The position numbers and the translations under genes were made by a program. 64,000 nt of DNA from Inia geoffrensis. Taxonomy: Eukaryota; Chordata; Mammalia; Artiodactyla; Iniidae. Below the pieces are notes generated by a model. It ran no database searches and was not told the DNA's origin. It worked only from the letters and a program-made list of their open reading frames with translations. The stretch lies in the NCBI GenBank assembly GCA_036417435.1, contig CM070911.1, positions 8,060,001 through 8,124,000 on the forward strand, in the 5' to 3' direction. Shown here in pieces: positions 32,912 to 43,474 of the stretch; position 1 is the first letter of the stretch; the number at the start of each line of letters is the position of its first letter.

Positions 32912-34602
32912 ATGGGAACCTCACAATCGAAACCAGATTCTAAGACACCCCTGGGGTGTCTCCTAGCCAATTTTACAGCCCTCGGTTTCTCCCAAGATCT
33001 CCGTCGCAGACGGCTTATTTTCTATTCCACTGTGGCCTGGCCACAATATCCTCTAGACAAGCAATCCAAATGGCCTTCTGAAGGGACTTTCGATTTTAAC
33101 ATCCTCCGTGATTTAGATAATTACTGCCGCAGGACGGGCAAATGGTCCGAGGTCCCCTGTGGGTCCCCCCTTCTGGTATTTATGCTCCCGCCCTTCCCTC
33201 TGCGTCGACTGTTCCACTTCCCAGATCCTTCTTGCCAAACAGACATCTCCTACATTCAAGCCCCTAATTTCCTTTGACGATAACCCCTCTCCACTAGCCG
33301 ACCCACCCACCCGAATCTCTCGCCTCTCCCCCCTCCAGAGCTCCTCTCCAACCTCCACCCTACCCTGAAGCGGTCCCTCCTCCTCCCGAACCCGTTCAGG
33401 CCCCTCCAACCGTTCCCCCGCCTCCCTCAACGGTTTCTCCTCCCACGCCCCTTGCTTCGCCAATTAGTGCACATACAGGCTCTCACGACTCCCAAGATTC
33501 AAATCTCCTCTGCCCTCTGAGGGAGGTAGCAGGAGAGGAAGGATTAGTTAGAGTTCATGTTCCCTTTTTTCTCCAAGATCTCTCAAATAGAAAAGCGATT
33601 AGGCTCCTTTTCTGCCAACTCTTCCCGCTACATCAAAGAATTTCGCTCTCTCTCTCAAGCTTACGATCTAACCTGGCACGATATCTTTGTGATCCTATCT
33701 TCTACTCTGACCCCTGACGAGAGGAAAAGAATTCAAACTGCTGCCCGAAACCATGCAGATCAGGTTCACCTTACTTACAACTCCATGCCTGTCGGAGCGA
33801 CCGCCGTACCTGGCACCAATCCAGGCTGGATTTATCAGGATGGCCAAGATGGCCGTCATAAACGCGACCTCATGATCCAATGCCTCCTGGCTGGCATGCA
33901 GGCTGCCGCTCATAAGGCAGTCAATTTTGAAAAACTAAAAGAGATAACCCAAGAACCTAACGAAAATCCAGCTATCTTTCTCAATCGCCTTACAGAGGCC
34001 TTAACTCTACACCCGGCTGGATCCCGACACCCCGGCAGGGGCAGCGGTCCTAGCCACCCATTTTATCACCCAATCAGCCCCGGACATCCGAGAGAAATTA
34101 AAACGGGCAGAAGACGGCCCTCAAACCCCTATTCGAGATCTGATAAAAATGGCCTTTAAAGTCTACAATGGTCGCGAGGATTTGGCAAAATCCAGCCGAC
34201 AGGCTCGGATGCACCAGAAGGTGGCCCTCCAAACCCAAGCTCTTGTAGCCGCCCTAAGGCCGGCCCTCTCCTATGGATCACAGCATCCACGGGGTCCGCA
34301 AAAGGCAACCCCGCCAGGGGCCTGCTTCAAATGCGGAAAAGATGGCCACTGGGCTCACTAATGTCCCAATCCCCGACCTCCTTCTAAGCCCTGTCCCAGC
34401 AGCGGGCTAACGGGCCACTGGAAGAGTGACTGCCCGACGACTGGCCCTCCCTCAGCGTCTCCACGCGCGGGGCAGGCCGACCCAACGGCATTACCACTCG
34501 AACTGCTGGGATTGGCTGACGACGGACGGCGCCCAGACTCAAAGACCCCCATCACCCTCGCCGAGCCCAGGGTAAACGCTACAGGTAGCGGGTACGTCCA
34601 TC
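32912..34602 (+). pseudogene. gag: gag pseudogene, unit 2
   Basis: A copy of the unit 1 gag, displaced by exactly 7662 bases with no difference in any translated frame that I compared. The same lesions are present: TGA at 33275-33277 after matrix, frame changes around the proline-rich PPPY segment (33352-33363) and near 34012 in capsid, and TAA at 34359-34361 inside the first zinc knuckle. Shared lesions mean they predate the duplication. Confidence 0.9.
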
Positions 34603-34992
34603 TCATTTCTGGTGGACACGGGGGCTACCTATTCAGTCCTGCCTACTTATTCCGGGCCAGTTTCTCCTGCCCAGATCTCGGTCATGGGTATTGATGGCAA
34701 ACCATCCTTCCCACTCCAGACCGGTCCACTCCCATGTCATATCAAAGGACTCCCTTTTACTCATTCCTTCTTAGTCATATCATCCTGCCCAGTTCCCTTG
34801 CTAGGCCGAGATGTTCTTTTCCACTTAGGGGCCTCCCTCCAGCTGGTTAGACTTGACCATAAGGTCCCCTCCCCCCAAGTCCTGCTTCCTCTTCTCGGCC
34901 TGTCTCTAGAACCATCCCCCTCTCCTATCCCCATCTTCCAATCACACCGAACCCAATCAACCCCCAAGTCTGGGATACTTCTAAGCCCATAA
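34585..34992 (+). pseudogene. pro: pro (aspartic protease) remnant, unit 2
   Basis: Same as the unit 1 protease fragment: the DTG active site (Asp codon 34615-34617), LLGRDVL, and the same terminal TAA (34990-34992) and frame offset to both neighbours. Confidence 0.85.
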
Positions 34993-35981
34993 GAGCAATA
35001 CATCATTCCCCCATTCTCATCCGCCTAAAGGACCCCTCCAAATTTCCATCAAGGCCCCAATTTCCCATCTCTGAGACTCACCTTAGTGGCCTACAACCTA
35101 TTATCACCAGACTCCTAAACCAGGACTCCTTATCCCCAACTGACTCTCCCTGCAACACCCCCATCCTGCCTGTCCGCAAGGCCTCTGGGGATTATCGCCT
35201 GGTCCAGGACCTCCGAATAATCAATAAGGCCATAATTCCTCTCCACCCAGTAGTACCAAACCCATACACCTTGCTCTCCCATATTCCCCCATCCACAACC
35301 CACTTTACGGTTTTGGATCTCAAAGATGCCTTTTTCACTATCCCCCTACATCCCGACTCCTATTTCCTCTTTGCCTTTACCTGGACAGATCCGGATACTT
35401 ATACTTCCAGTCAGCTCACCTGGACAGTTCTTCCCCAGGGCTTCCGCGACAGTCCTCACCTCTTCGGTCAGGTGCTGGCACGGGACCTCACTTCCTGCTC
35501 CCTTACCCCCAGCACACTCCTTCAATATGTAGATGACCTCCTCCTTTGTAGCCCAACTCTCAGCCTCTCTAGACAACATACTGCAGATGTCCTCAATTAC
35601 CTTGGCTCTCGCGGTTATCAGATCTCCCCAGCCAAGGCTCAGTTATCTGTATCTTCTGTAACCTACCTGGGGCTCCACCTTACCCCTACCACAAAAGGTC
35701 TAACAGCCGATCACACCCAGATTATCCGTGAACTCCAGCCTCCGGAAACAGCGGAACAAATTCTCTCCTTTTTGGGCCTTATAGGATTTTTCCAACACTG
35801 TATCCCTAACTTTGCTCTCCTCGCTAAACCCTTATATCTAGCCGCTAAAGAAACCCCTCAAGGACCCCTCACCTCTCCTTCCGCCGTTCGACAGGCCTTT
35901 CTCACCCTCCGTAATGCTGATATCTTCTCCTCCCCTTTCTCTGCCCAACCCAAACCGACCTTTTCACCTTTTTGTGGATGA
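34993..35981 (+). pseudogene. pol: pol reverse transcriptase domain, unit 2
   Basis: Same as the unit 1 fragment: LDLKDAFF, LPQGF (35430-35444) and YVDD (35526-35537), closed by the same TGA (35979-35981). I saw no substitution relative to unit 1. Confidence 0.9.
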
Positions 35982-38121
35982 ACGGGCCAGAATAGCCACT
36001 GGACTCCTTGCCCAGCCTGTAGGGCCTTCCTACCGCCCCGTGGCTTACCTCTCCAAACAGCTAGACCCAACCATTCGGGGATGGCAACCATGCCTTCGGG
36101 CCCTAGCAGCAGCAGCCGAACTGACCAAACAAACACTCAAACTGACTCTGGCCCACCCACTAACCGTGTTTTCCTCCCACCGGCTGGTCGACCTCCTAGG
36201 CCACAAGTCTCTCTCCCTCCTGGGCCCCTCCCGCATCCAGGAGTTCCACCTACTATTCACTGAAAACCCAGCTATTTCTCTTGATCTCTCCCCTCGCCTG
36301 AACCCGGCTTCCCTCCTGCCTATCTCTGGCACGGGGGGTTTTCCATCCCATTCCTGCCCTCATGTCATAGAAGCCTTCAAACCGCCAAGAGAGGGGCTCT
36401 TTGACACCCCTCTTTCAAATCCGGACCCCACGCTCTTTGTGGACGGTAGTTCGATACTCGGTCCTGACGGATGCCGACGGGCAGCCTACATGGTGGTAAC
36501 TATCTCAACTATTATCGAGGCTAACAGCCTCCCAGAAGGAACGACCTCCCAAAAGGCTGAACTAATCGCACTTACACGAGCCCTTAACCTTTCCAAAGAC
36601 CAAAGGGTTAACATCTACACAGACTCTAAATATGCCTTTCTCATTGCACACAGCCACTCAGCACTATGGAGGGAATGCGGATTTCTGACCACTAAGGGAT
36701 CCCCAGTGGTCAACACTTCCCTCATTGCAAAACTCCTGGAGGCCCTCCAGCTTCCCAAAGAAGTAGCAATTATCCATTGCAGGGGTCATCAACTCCCATC
36801 CAACCCAATAGCACAAGGTAACTCGAAGGCCGATTCCGTGGCCCGAGAGCTTACAAAAGGGGATCCTCCAGCTCCACTCCTATTTTTTACCAGTCCTACC
36901 CAACACACATATACCCTGCATGAGGAAGCTGCCTTACTATCAAAAGGGGGACACAAAGACAACAAAGGATGGATTCTTATAGACAACAAAATTGCCCAAC
37001 CTCTGGCCCAAGCAGCCGGCCTCCTATCAGACATCCATAAACCCTTACACATTGGTCCAAAAGCAATGTTCCGTTTTTTGGACCCCCCCTTTCATCTGCC
37101 AGGACTTAGAGAGGCCATCTCAAAGACTCACATGGCCTGCCAAACCTGCGCATCCATCTCCCCACAATGAGGCCTACGGCCCCGAATTCCTACACACCAG
37201 ATGCGTGGATATCAGCCTGGTGAAGACTGGCAGATTGACTTTACCCATATGCCCCGCTGCAAACGCTTCCGATATCTGCTCACTCTCACTGACACCTTTT
37301 CAGGTTGGATCGAGGCCTATCCAACAACTCGAGAAACGGCAGACACAGTCGCCACCATCCTGCTTCAACACATCATCCTCCGATTTGGTCTGCCGGTCTC
37401 CATTCAGTCGGATAACGGACCCGCCTTTGTCTCTCAGGTGGTTCAACAGGTATCAGAGGCTCTCCAGATCACCTGGAAACTCCACATCCCCTACCACCCC
37501 CAATCATCCGGTAAGGGTGAACGCGCCAATGGGATCTTAAAAGACCACCTCACCAAACTGTCCCTTGAGGTCCGTGTCTCATGGCCCGACCTGCTTCCTT
37601 CCTCTAGCCCTTACCCGAATCCGAGCCTCACCTCGGACTCCTACTGGCCTCAGTCCATTTGAACTACTTTACAGCCGCCCCTTCCTTCTTCACGACCTAC
37701 CAACCCAGAGTCCACCCCTAGCCTCCTACCTTCCCTGCTTCACCGTCTTCTCCGCGAACACGCTGACCATCATCTACCGACAGTGACTGTCTCTGAAACT
37801 TCCTCTCTCCCTCTACAACCCGGCGATAGCATCCTCCTCAAAGAATTACACCCTCAATCTCTCAAGCCACAGTGGACAGGCCCCCATACGGTGATCCTCA
37901 CCACTCCCACGGCAGCTAAACTCTTGGGACACCCCTCCTGGTACCATGTTTCCCGCCTTAAAATGGCCCCAACTCCAGAGACTTGGACGGCCCTACCGCT
38001 GGGTCCCAAGAGACTACGGCTTGTCCATCACCCTGTCTCTCCTCTTGCTGCTCCTCCTGCCACCCAGCACTCACCAGATGTCCCTATGGTGCTTCCATGT
38101 CCACGGGACACGGCAAGCTAA
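35914..38121 (+). pseudogene. pol: pol connection, RNase H and integrase, unit 2
   Basis: A copy of the unit 1 region. RNase H Asp codons are at 36442 and 36622, and TGA is at 37168-37170. Integrase catalytic codons are at 37237, 37411 and 37519, followed by the same two frame changes. The end overlaps the env start at 37946. Confidence 0.9.
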
Positions 38122-39697
38122 AGGTCAGACCCACACCCGAGTCCTGGGCAGGCGAGACTGCCAACCAGATGGGTGCCAGGCCTTGGTAACAGTCCAGATC
38201 CCCATCTCTAACAAAGAAGGTGTTCCCTTTGGATGGTCCACCCCCGCTGTCTGCTTCACTTATGATCAGACCCGAGACTACTGTCAATGGTGGAATGAGA
38301 CCTATGGGGGGTGCCCCTATCACTCATGTAACATCCATGTGGCAAAACTAGATACCAGGAGCTCGCTCCGACAATCCCACCTGCTCACCACAAATGGCAA
38401 GGGTCAATTATTCATCAACATCAAAGATCCCTGGGACACAAGATGGGCAAAAGGGGTCCAAGGAAAAATCTACCGATGGGCAACTGATGCCTACCCCGTG
38501 GGCTCTATCAGAGTCTTTCGCTCATACATCAGTTTGATTCCCAAAGTTATCCAACAGTTGAGCGAACAAGCCACTGCCATCCTGGAAACAGAACAAGCCC
38601 TAAGACACCAACTTCCTCACCCCGAACACAAAGAGGATCCTTTTTCTTGGTTGACCCTCATCCATCAAGCAGTACAGATACTCAACCACACGGGAATAGG
38701 TAACATCTCCGACTGCTTTCTATGTGCCTCGCTTGGCCGGCCACCCTTGGCTGCTGTCCCACTCGACTAGCCCTTCAATTCTACTTCCCACACCTCCCAA
38801 AACCCACCTTTTTCCCCGTTAAAAGTCCCCATATTCCTTGATTCAAAAAATCTCACCATCTGTTACTGTAGCCGCCCAAATCTAGCTGATACTGGGTTTC
38901 TTTGTAACTCATCCCTCAAGGTAAGCACATCAATTGAAGCACCACCAGGCATGTTTTTGTGGTGCAATGGTTCCCTCACAAAAGAGATCAATTCTTTCTC
39001 CCCCTTCCCATGTATCCCCGTTACTCTTGTCCCACAGCTCACATTATATAGCCAAGCCGAATTTTCCTCGCTAATCACGCCGCCCTTTACCCGACAGAAA
39101 AGAGCTATCTTTCTTCCTCTGGTCGCAGGCATCTCTCTCGCCTCCTCCCTGGTCGCTGCAGGCCTGGTGGCGGGGGGGGGGCTCTAACACATAGTGTTTC
39201 AACATCGCACGACTTAGAACATAAACTCCAGCTAGCCATTGAAGGCTCCGCCGGCTCCATCTCCTCTCTCCAGCGCCAAATCACCTCCATAGCCCAAGTC
39301 GCTCTCCAGAATCGACGAGCCCTGGATCTCCTGATCTCCTGACAGCCAACAAAGGAGGTACCTGCCTCTTCCTACAGGAGGAATGCTGCTGTTACATCAA
39401 TGAAACAGGACTCGTCGAAGACAATGTAAAAGCCCTCCATCGCTTAAGAGAACGCCAACGCAAACATCAACAGTCCGCCTCCCCAATTCCCGATTAGTGG
39501 CCATCCATCCTCTCTATACCTGGCTAACACCAATCTTAGGCCCCTTGATTCTCATCTGTATCTTGCTCATGTTTGCTCCCTGTTTTCTTAGGTTCCTTCA
39601 CAGGCGCATGGAGGAAGTCTCCCGGGTGTCCACAAACCAAATGCTCCTCGGAACTTACACCTTGCTTCCTACAGAACCCCCCACTGGTCTCCCCTAA
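37946..39697 (+). pseudogene. env: env pseudogene, unit 2 (extra frameshift at the G-run)
   Basis: Same as unit 1 up to TM: CFLC at 38714-38725, TAG at 38768-38770 and RQKR at 39092-39103. The G-run here is 10 bases (39172-39181) instead of 14. That puts the following heptad region out of frame, with a stop at 39185-39187 directly after the fusion-peptide-like stretch. After this point the offset to unit 1 is 7658. The CX6CC segment (from 39363) and the membrane anchor (about 39497-39697) are otherwise unchanged. This unit therefore has one more break in env than unit 1, unless the run length is a sequencing error. Confidence 0.88.
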
Positions 39698-39798
39698 GCC
39701 TCGGACCTCTGGTCGCCTGACTCCCCTTTTGACGCCCCCATTCAGCATGAAGTAGCCAGAGATCAGAACACCGCCCCATTACACCAAAGATGTCAGGA

Positions 39799-40223
39799 TG
39801 TAAGGCCAACTGGCCCGAGGCAGGGGAACACAATCAGATTCACAGGTTGCATCTGACCTGGAAATTCCCCGGCCCACCCAGTTCCAGAAACTGACCTGGA
39901 GACATTCTGGACCACCCAGTTCCAGGAACTCACCTGGGGACCTTGCACCTGGCCCAGCCTTACCGCCTTTCGAGGGGCGGGACTAACGGTCCCCCAGGAT
40001 ACCCGAAAAGACCACCAAATAAGGAATATCCTGCGCCCTCCCAGATTCACCACACCCCTTTCCCCTCTTCCCCTATAAAATCTTGCCCAACCCTCGCCCG
40101 GGTGCGACTTCTCTGGCCCCTTTCTCTCGGACCAGTGAACCTCGCCTGGGAGCGCTCCCTAATAAAGCTCACTTGAAGCTTTCCTCTGTATCGCGGTGCC
40201 GTTTGTTAAGATCCAACCTTACA
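39799..40223 (+). repeat. Right LTR (LTR3) of the tandem provirus
   Basis: 425 bp, TGTAAGG...CCTTACA, with TATA at 40074-40080 and AATAAA at 40161-40166. It shares the 5'-part variants with LTR2, and has private bases (GTGCCG, ATCCAACC) near its 3' end. Transcripts starting here would run into host DNA to the right. Confidence 0.95.
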
Positions 40224-40228
40224 CTACC
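40224..40228. repeat. 3' target-site duplication (CTACC) of the provirus
   Basis: The same five bases as 24473-24477, directly following the LTR3 CA end. Confidence 0.85.
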
Positions 40229-41380
40229 TTTTCTTAGTTTATGGTGTTCACTGTTGCTGATCAAATAGCAAGTAAGGCACTATTTTACATTACTGCATTT
40301 ACTGCTCTTCAGTTCATCATTTGACTTTCCATTTGACAATAAGCTTTACCTTCCCAAATAAACTATAACTTCTTAGGAAGTACGTGGACTATGTCTCAAA
40401 CATTATCTTATATGAGGTAGAAAAAAAAATATTTTTAATTGCTAATTTTATCATTATAGGATACCGCAGTTGTGAAGAGCTCCTTTCCTCTTTCCTGAGT
40501 CATGCATTCCATTTCTTCCCTAACTTGGTCAAACGGTCAGTGAACAATATTTACATTAACTCTACTAAGTTGTAAAAATACTGTAATTTCTTAACCATTA
40601 TCACCTCTCCCCAATTTTGCTATCCAAACATAAGTAAAAGATAGAAGCTTCCATCACCTCCTTCATTTTAAAAGACATCATTACCATTTTCATGTGTATC
40701 CCAGCCAGACCTATGAGAGAAAATTTAAGGCTATCTCAATTGAAATACGCCACTTAGCTACCCTGACGTCTGACAGCAAACCAGTATGACAGAGCAACAG
40801 TAGTCCTCCTTACAGTAATTCTTTGCAATTTGGGAGGTAATGCTACTCATCACCAGCAATGAAAATAAGGTCAGTGCCAACAAGAGAAAACTAGACAGAT
40901 GAAAGTCCAGGATTCAGGTTGCAGCTTCATCATCTTAAGATTTATTAATCTGCAGAATTCTACACATATGCATATTCAAGTGTTCCACAAAAACCCCTAA
41001 AAGATGTATAAATAAAAAATGATCATTAGATAATTTACTGTTCTGAAACTGTCCATCATATTGTAGCCCTCCAGTAAGTGTAGATCATACAGAATTAAAT
41101 GCTCTCTCCACGTACAGACATAAACAACAAAACAAAACAAACAAAAAACCCAAACCAAAACTCACTACTCCCTTTCGGGAAAGATCAACCCAAACCTAAG
41201 GGGATTTTAGGGTGAATAAGTTAACAATCACTGATTTTTAAAATATTCTGAAATTTGAAATCCTTTTAATGTTAAAACATTTAATATTATTTTTCTAAGA
41301 TATCTATCCAGCTCGTCTAAAAATAACAGCTACCAATTTCTTATAAAGAGCTTGAAGTTTTACTTAAGAACACTATCTTT
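40229..41380. other. AT-rich host DNA, no feature recognised
   Basis: The native sequence that continues from the left flank resumes here. No exon or named repeat is recognised. Confidence 0.4.
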
Positions 41381-41384
41381 GAAC

Positions 41385-41560
41385 TCTAAAGACAGACTCT
41401 TTTCCAGTTCTACTATTTATTAGCTGCATTTCTTTGAACAAATTACTTAGACCTCTCCAAACCTCAGTTTCCTCGTCATTCAGATAAATATGAAGAATAA
41501 CATCTGCCCACATATTGCACAGATTGTTATATCAAATGAGACATCATACAAAGGTGCTCA
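41385..41560 (+). repeat. MIR SINE relic
   Basis: 'ttattagctgcatttctttgaacaaattacttag', 'cctcagtttcctcgtc' and 'tgctcagtaaaatatt' give the MIR order in sense orientation. Confidence 0.7.
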
Positions 41561-41574
41561 GTAAAATATTAAAT

Positions 41575-42613
41575 CTAAAGACTACTAAATCTTTTAGCTA
41601 CAGAATAAGTAAAACCTTTACTGAAAGAATTAGTGAGATTATACTAATAGATAATACGCTACTCAGGCTTTTTGACTTTAATACAGACAGGTAATAGATT
41701 TTTTCCTTATGTTTGCAAAAAGCAGACAACTAACTGTTCTACCTAGAAGGGGTCATAATTTTTTAGAAATATTTGAAAACATATCTGAATTTATACATAT
41801 TTTGAAAGACAATATTTTTAAAGAACATGTCATTTCGATGCTACTGGAAAAATGAAACAGAACTCTAACAAATTAATAAAGCACTTCAGAACAGTGCCTG
41901 GTACACAGCAAAAACTACGTGTCTTACATAGCAAAAACTATATGTCTTGCTAATATTATTATTATTATTATTCATTATAATGATCATTATTATTATTGCT
42001 ACTGACAAGAACTTCAATGATACATGATTTTTCAAAGCCTTTATTCAACATGCTAAGTTTCAAGTACTTATCATTAAGAACTCACTTATCTATTTTCTAG
42101 AGTTTAAAGGAAGTTTTATGTCCAACATTTATATTACCATTTTCCATTAGCCATGTTTTATACACACTTCTCACGACAGAAATGCTCACAAGAAGTATGA
42201 GCTCACATTAGCAACCTCTACCTGGAACACTTCTCTAAGGAAATTCTCTTTTGAGTTCTATAAACCAACTGTCCATTATAATTAACATTACTAGATCACT
42301 TTCTGAAAAATACCACTGTAAATATAAATTTGTCCTCTCCATACAGAATCAGAGTTCAAAGCAAACTAAGTACAATGCGGTGGAAGCATTCAATATTTCC
42401 GCATGCCGCATATAAGTAATATTTGTGGAGTTAGCATTTTTATTCTAAGCAAAGGGATCTGCATATTTAAGAAAAGAAAAAAAACCTTGGAGATGGGAAG
42501 GAAGCAGTTTCAAATGAAGTTATTTAATATGGGTAGAATTTGGGAGGAAGGGAAGAAGTGACATGAAATAGGGTTGGAGAAGTCAGCAGAAGTCAGATCA
42601 TTAACAATCTTGT
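41575..42613. other. AT-rich host DNA with an (ATT)n tract
   Basis: No gene is recognised. An interrupted ATT/TTA repeat lies at about 41949-41998. Confidence 0.5.
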
Positions 42614-42627
42614 AAGAAATAATGAGC

Positions 42628-42842
42628 GGGCTTCCCTGGTGGCGCAGTGGTTGAGAGTCCGCCTGCCGATGCAGGGGACACGGGTTCGTGCCCCGGTCTG
42701 GGAAGATCCCACATGCCACGGAGCGGCTGGGCCCGTGAGCCATGGCCGCTGGGCCTGCGCGTCCGGAGCCTGTGCTCCGCAATGGGAGAGGCCACAACAG
42801 TGAGAGGCCCGCATAATGCAAGGAAAAAAAAAAAAAAGAAAG
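42628..42842 (+). repeat. CHR-2-type SINE sharing a target site with an L1
   Basis: Standard CHR-2 head and body with an A-rich tail. It is flanked by aagaaataatgagc on the left (aatgagc at 42621-42627) and aagaaagaatgagc on the right (aatgagc at 42843-42849). The same AATGAGC is also the target of the L1 next to it. Confidence 0.92.
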
Positions 42843-42855
42843 AATGAGCATTTTG

Positions 42856-43208
42856 GTTCTGAAGAACCTAGGGGCAGGAGAGGAATAAAGATGCAGACGT
42901 AGAGAATGGACTTAAGGACACTGGGAGGGGGAAGGGTAAACTGGGATGAAGTGAAAGAGTGGCATGGACATATATACACTACCAAATGTAAAACAGATAG
43001 CTAGTGGGAAGCAGCCACATAGCACAGGGAGATCAGCTCGGTGCTTTGTGACCACCTAGAGGGGTGGGGTAGGGAGCGTGGGAGGGAGACACAAGAGGAA
43101 GGGGATATAGGGACATATGTAAACTTATAGCTGATTCACTTTGTTATACAGCAGAAACTAACACAACATTGTAAAGCAATTATACTCCAATAAAGATGTT
43201 TAAAAAAA
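42856..43208 (+). repeat. 5'-truncated cetacean L1 3' end, with TSD
   Basis: L1 3' UTR of cetacean type: 'gtggcatggacatatatacactacc', 'gggaagcagccacatagcacaggg', 'ctcggtgctttgtgacc' and 'gtaaagcaattatactccaataaagatg', then a poly(A) tail. The 13-bp duplication aatgagcattttg is at 42843-42855 and 43209-43221. The modest divergence suggests a fairly recent insertion. Confidence 0.92.
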
Positions 43209-43263
43209 AATGAGCATTTTGAACTTTTCCCTGAATGAATGGGAAGTTAGTCATTTAAGTACT

Positions 43264-43474
43264 TTATTTTTTTTTTTTTTTGCGTTACACAGGCCTCTCA
43301 CTGTTGTGGGCTCTCCCATTGCGGAGCACAGGCTCTGGACGCGCAGGCTCAGCGGCCACGGCTCACGGGCCCAGTCGCTCCGCGGCATGTGGGATCTTCC
43401 TGGACCGGGGCACGAACCCATGTCCCCTGCATCGGCAGGCGGACTCTCAACCCCTGCGCCACCAGGGAAGCCCC
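43264..43474 (-). repeat. CHR-2-type SINE
   Basis: Reverse orientation, with poly(T) at 43266-43281 and the head complement ending GGGAAGCCCC. I did not find a clear flanking duplication. Confidence 0.88.

Larger units (their letters stand above)
24478..40223 (+). mobile_element. Tandem class I ERV: LTR-internal-LTR-internal-LTR
   Basis: Two near-identical internal units (24904-32140 and 32566-39798) are joined through a shared middle LTR and closed by outer LTRs, giving 15.7 kb in all. Family evidence: TG...CA LTRs of about 425 bp with 7-bp inverted ends, a tRNA-Phe-like primer site, a Gag with N-terminal Gly and zinc knuckle, YVDD reverse transcriptase, a DD35E integrase, and an Env with CXXC in SU and CX6CC in TM. 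These are the marks of gammaretrovirus-like ERV1 elements. Every gene is broken, at matching places in both units. The GC content is much higher than the flanks. A single target duplication encloses the whole, so one integration followed by LTR-LTR unequal recombination is the simplest origin. Confidence 0.93.

Noticed and set aside
24478..40223. Two independent proviral insertions side by side
   Set aside because: The units share all lesions, share a middle LTR without its own target duplication, and are closed by one CTACC pair. Independent insertions would not look like this.
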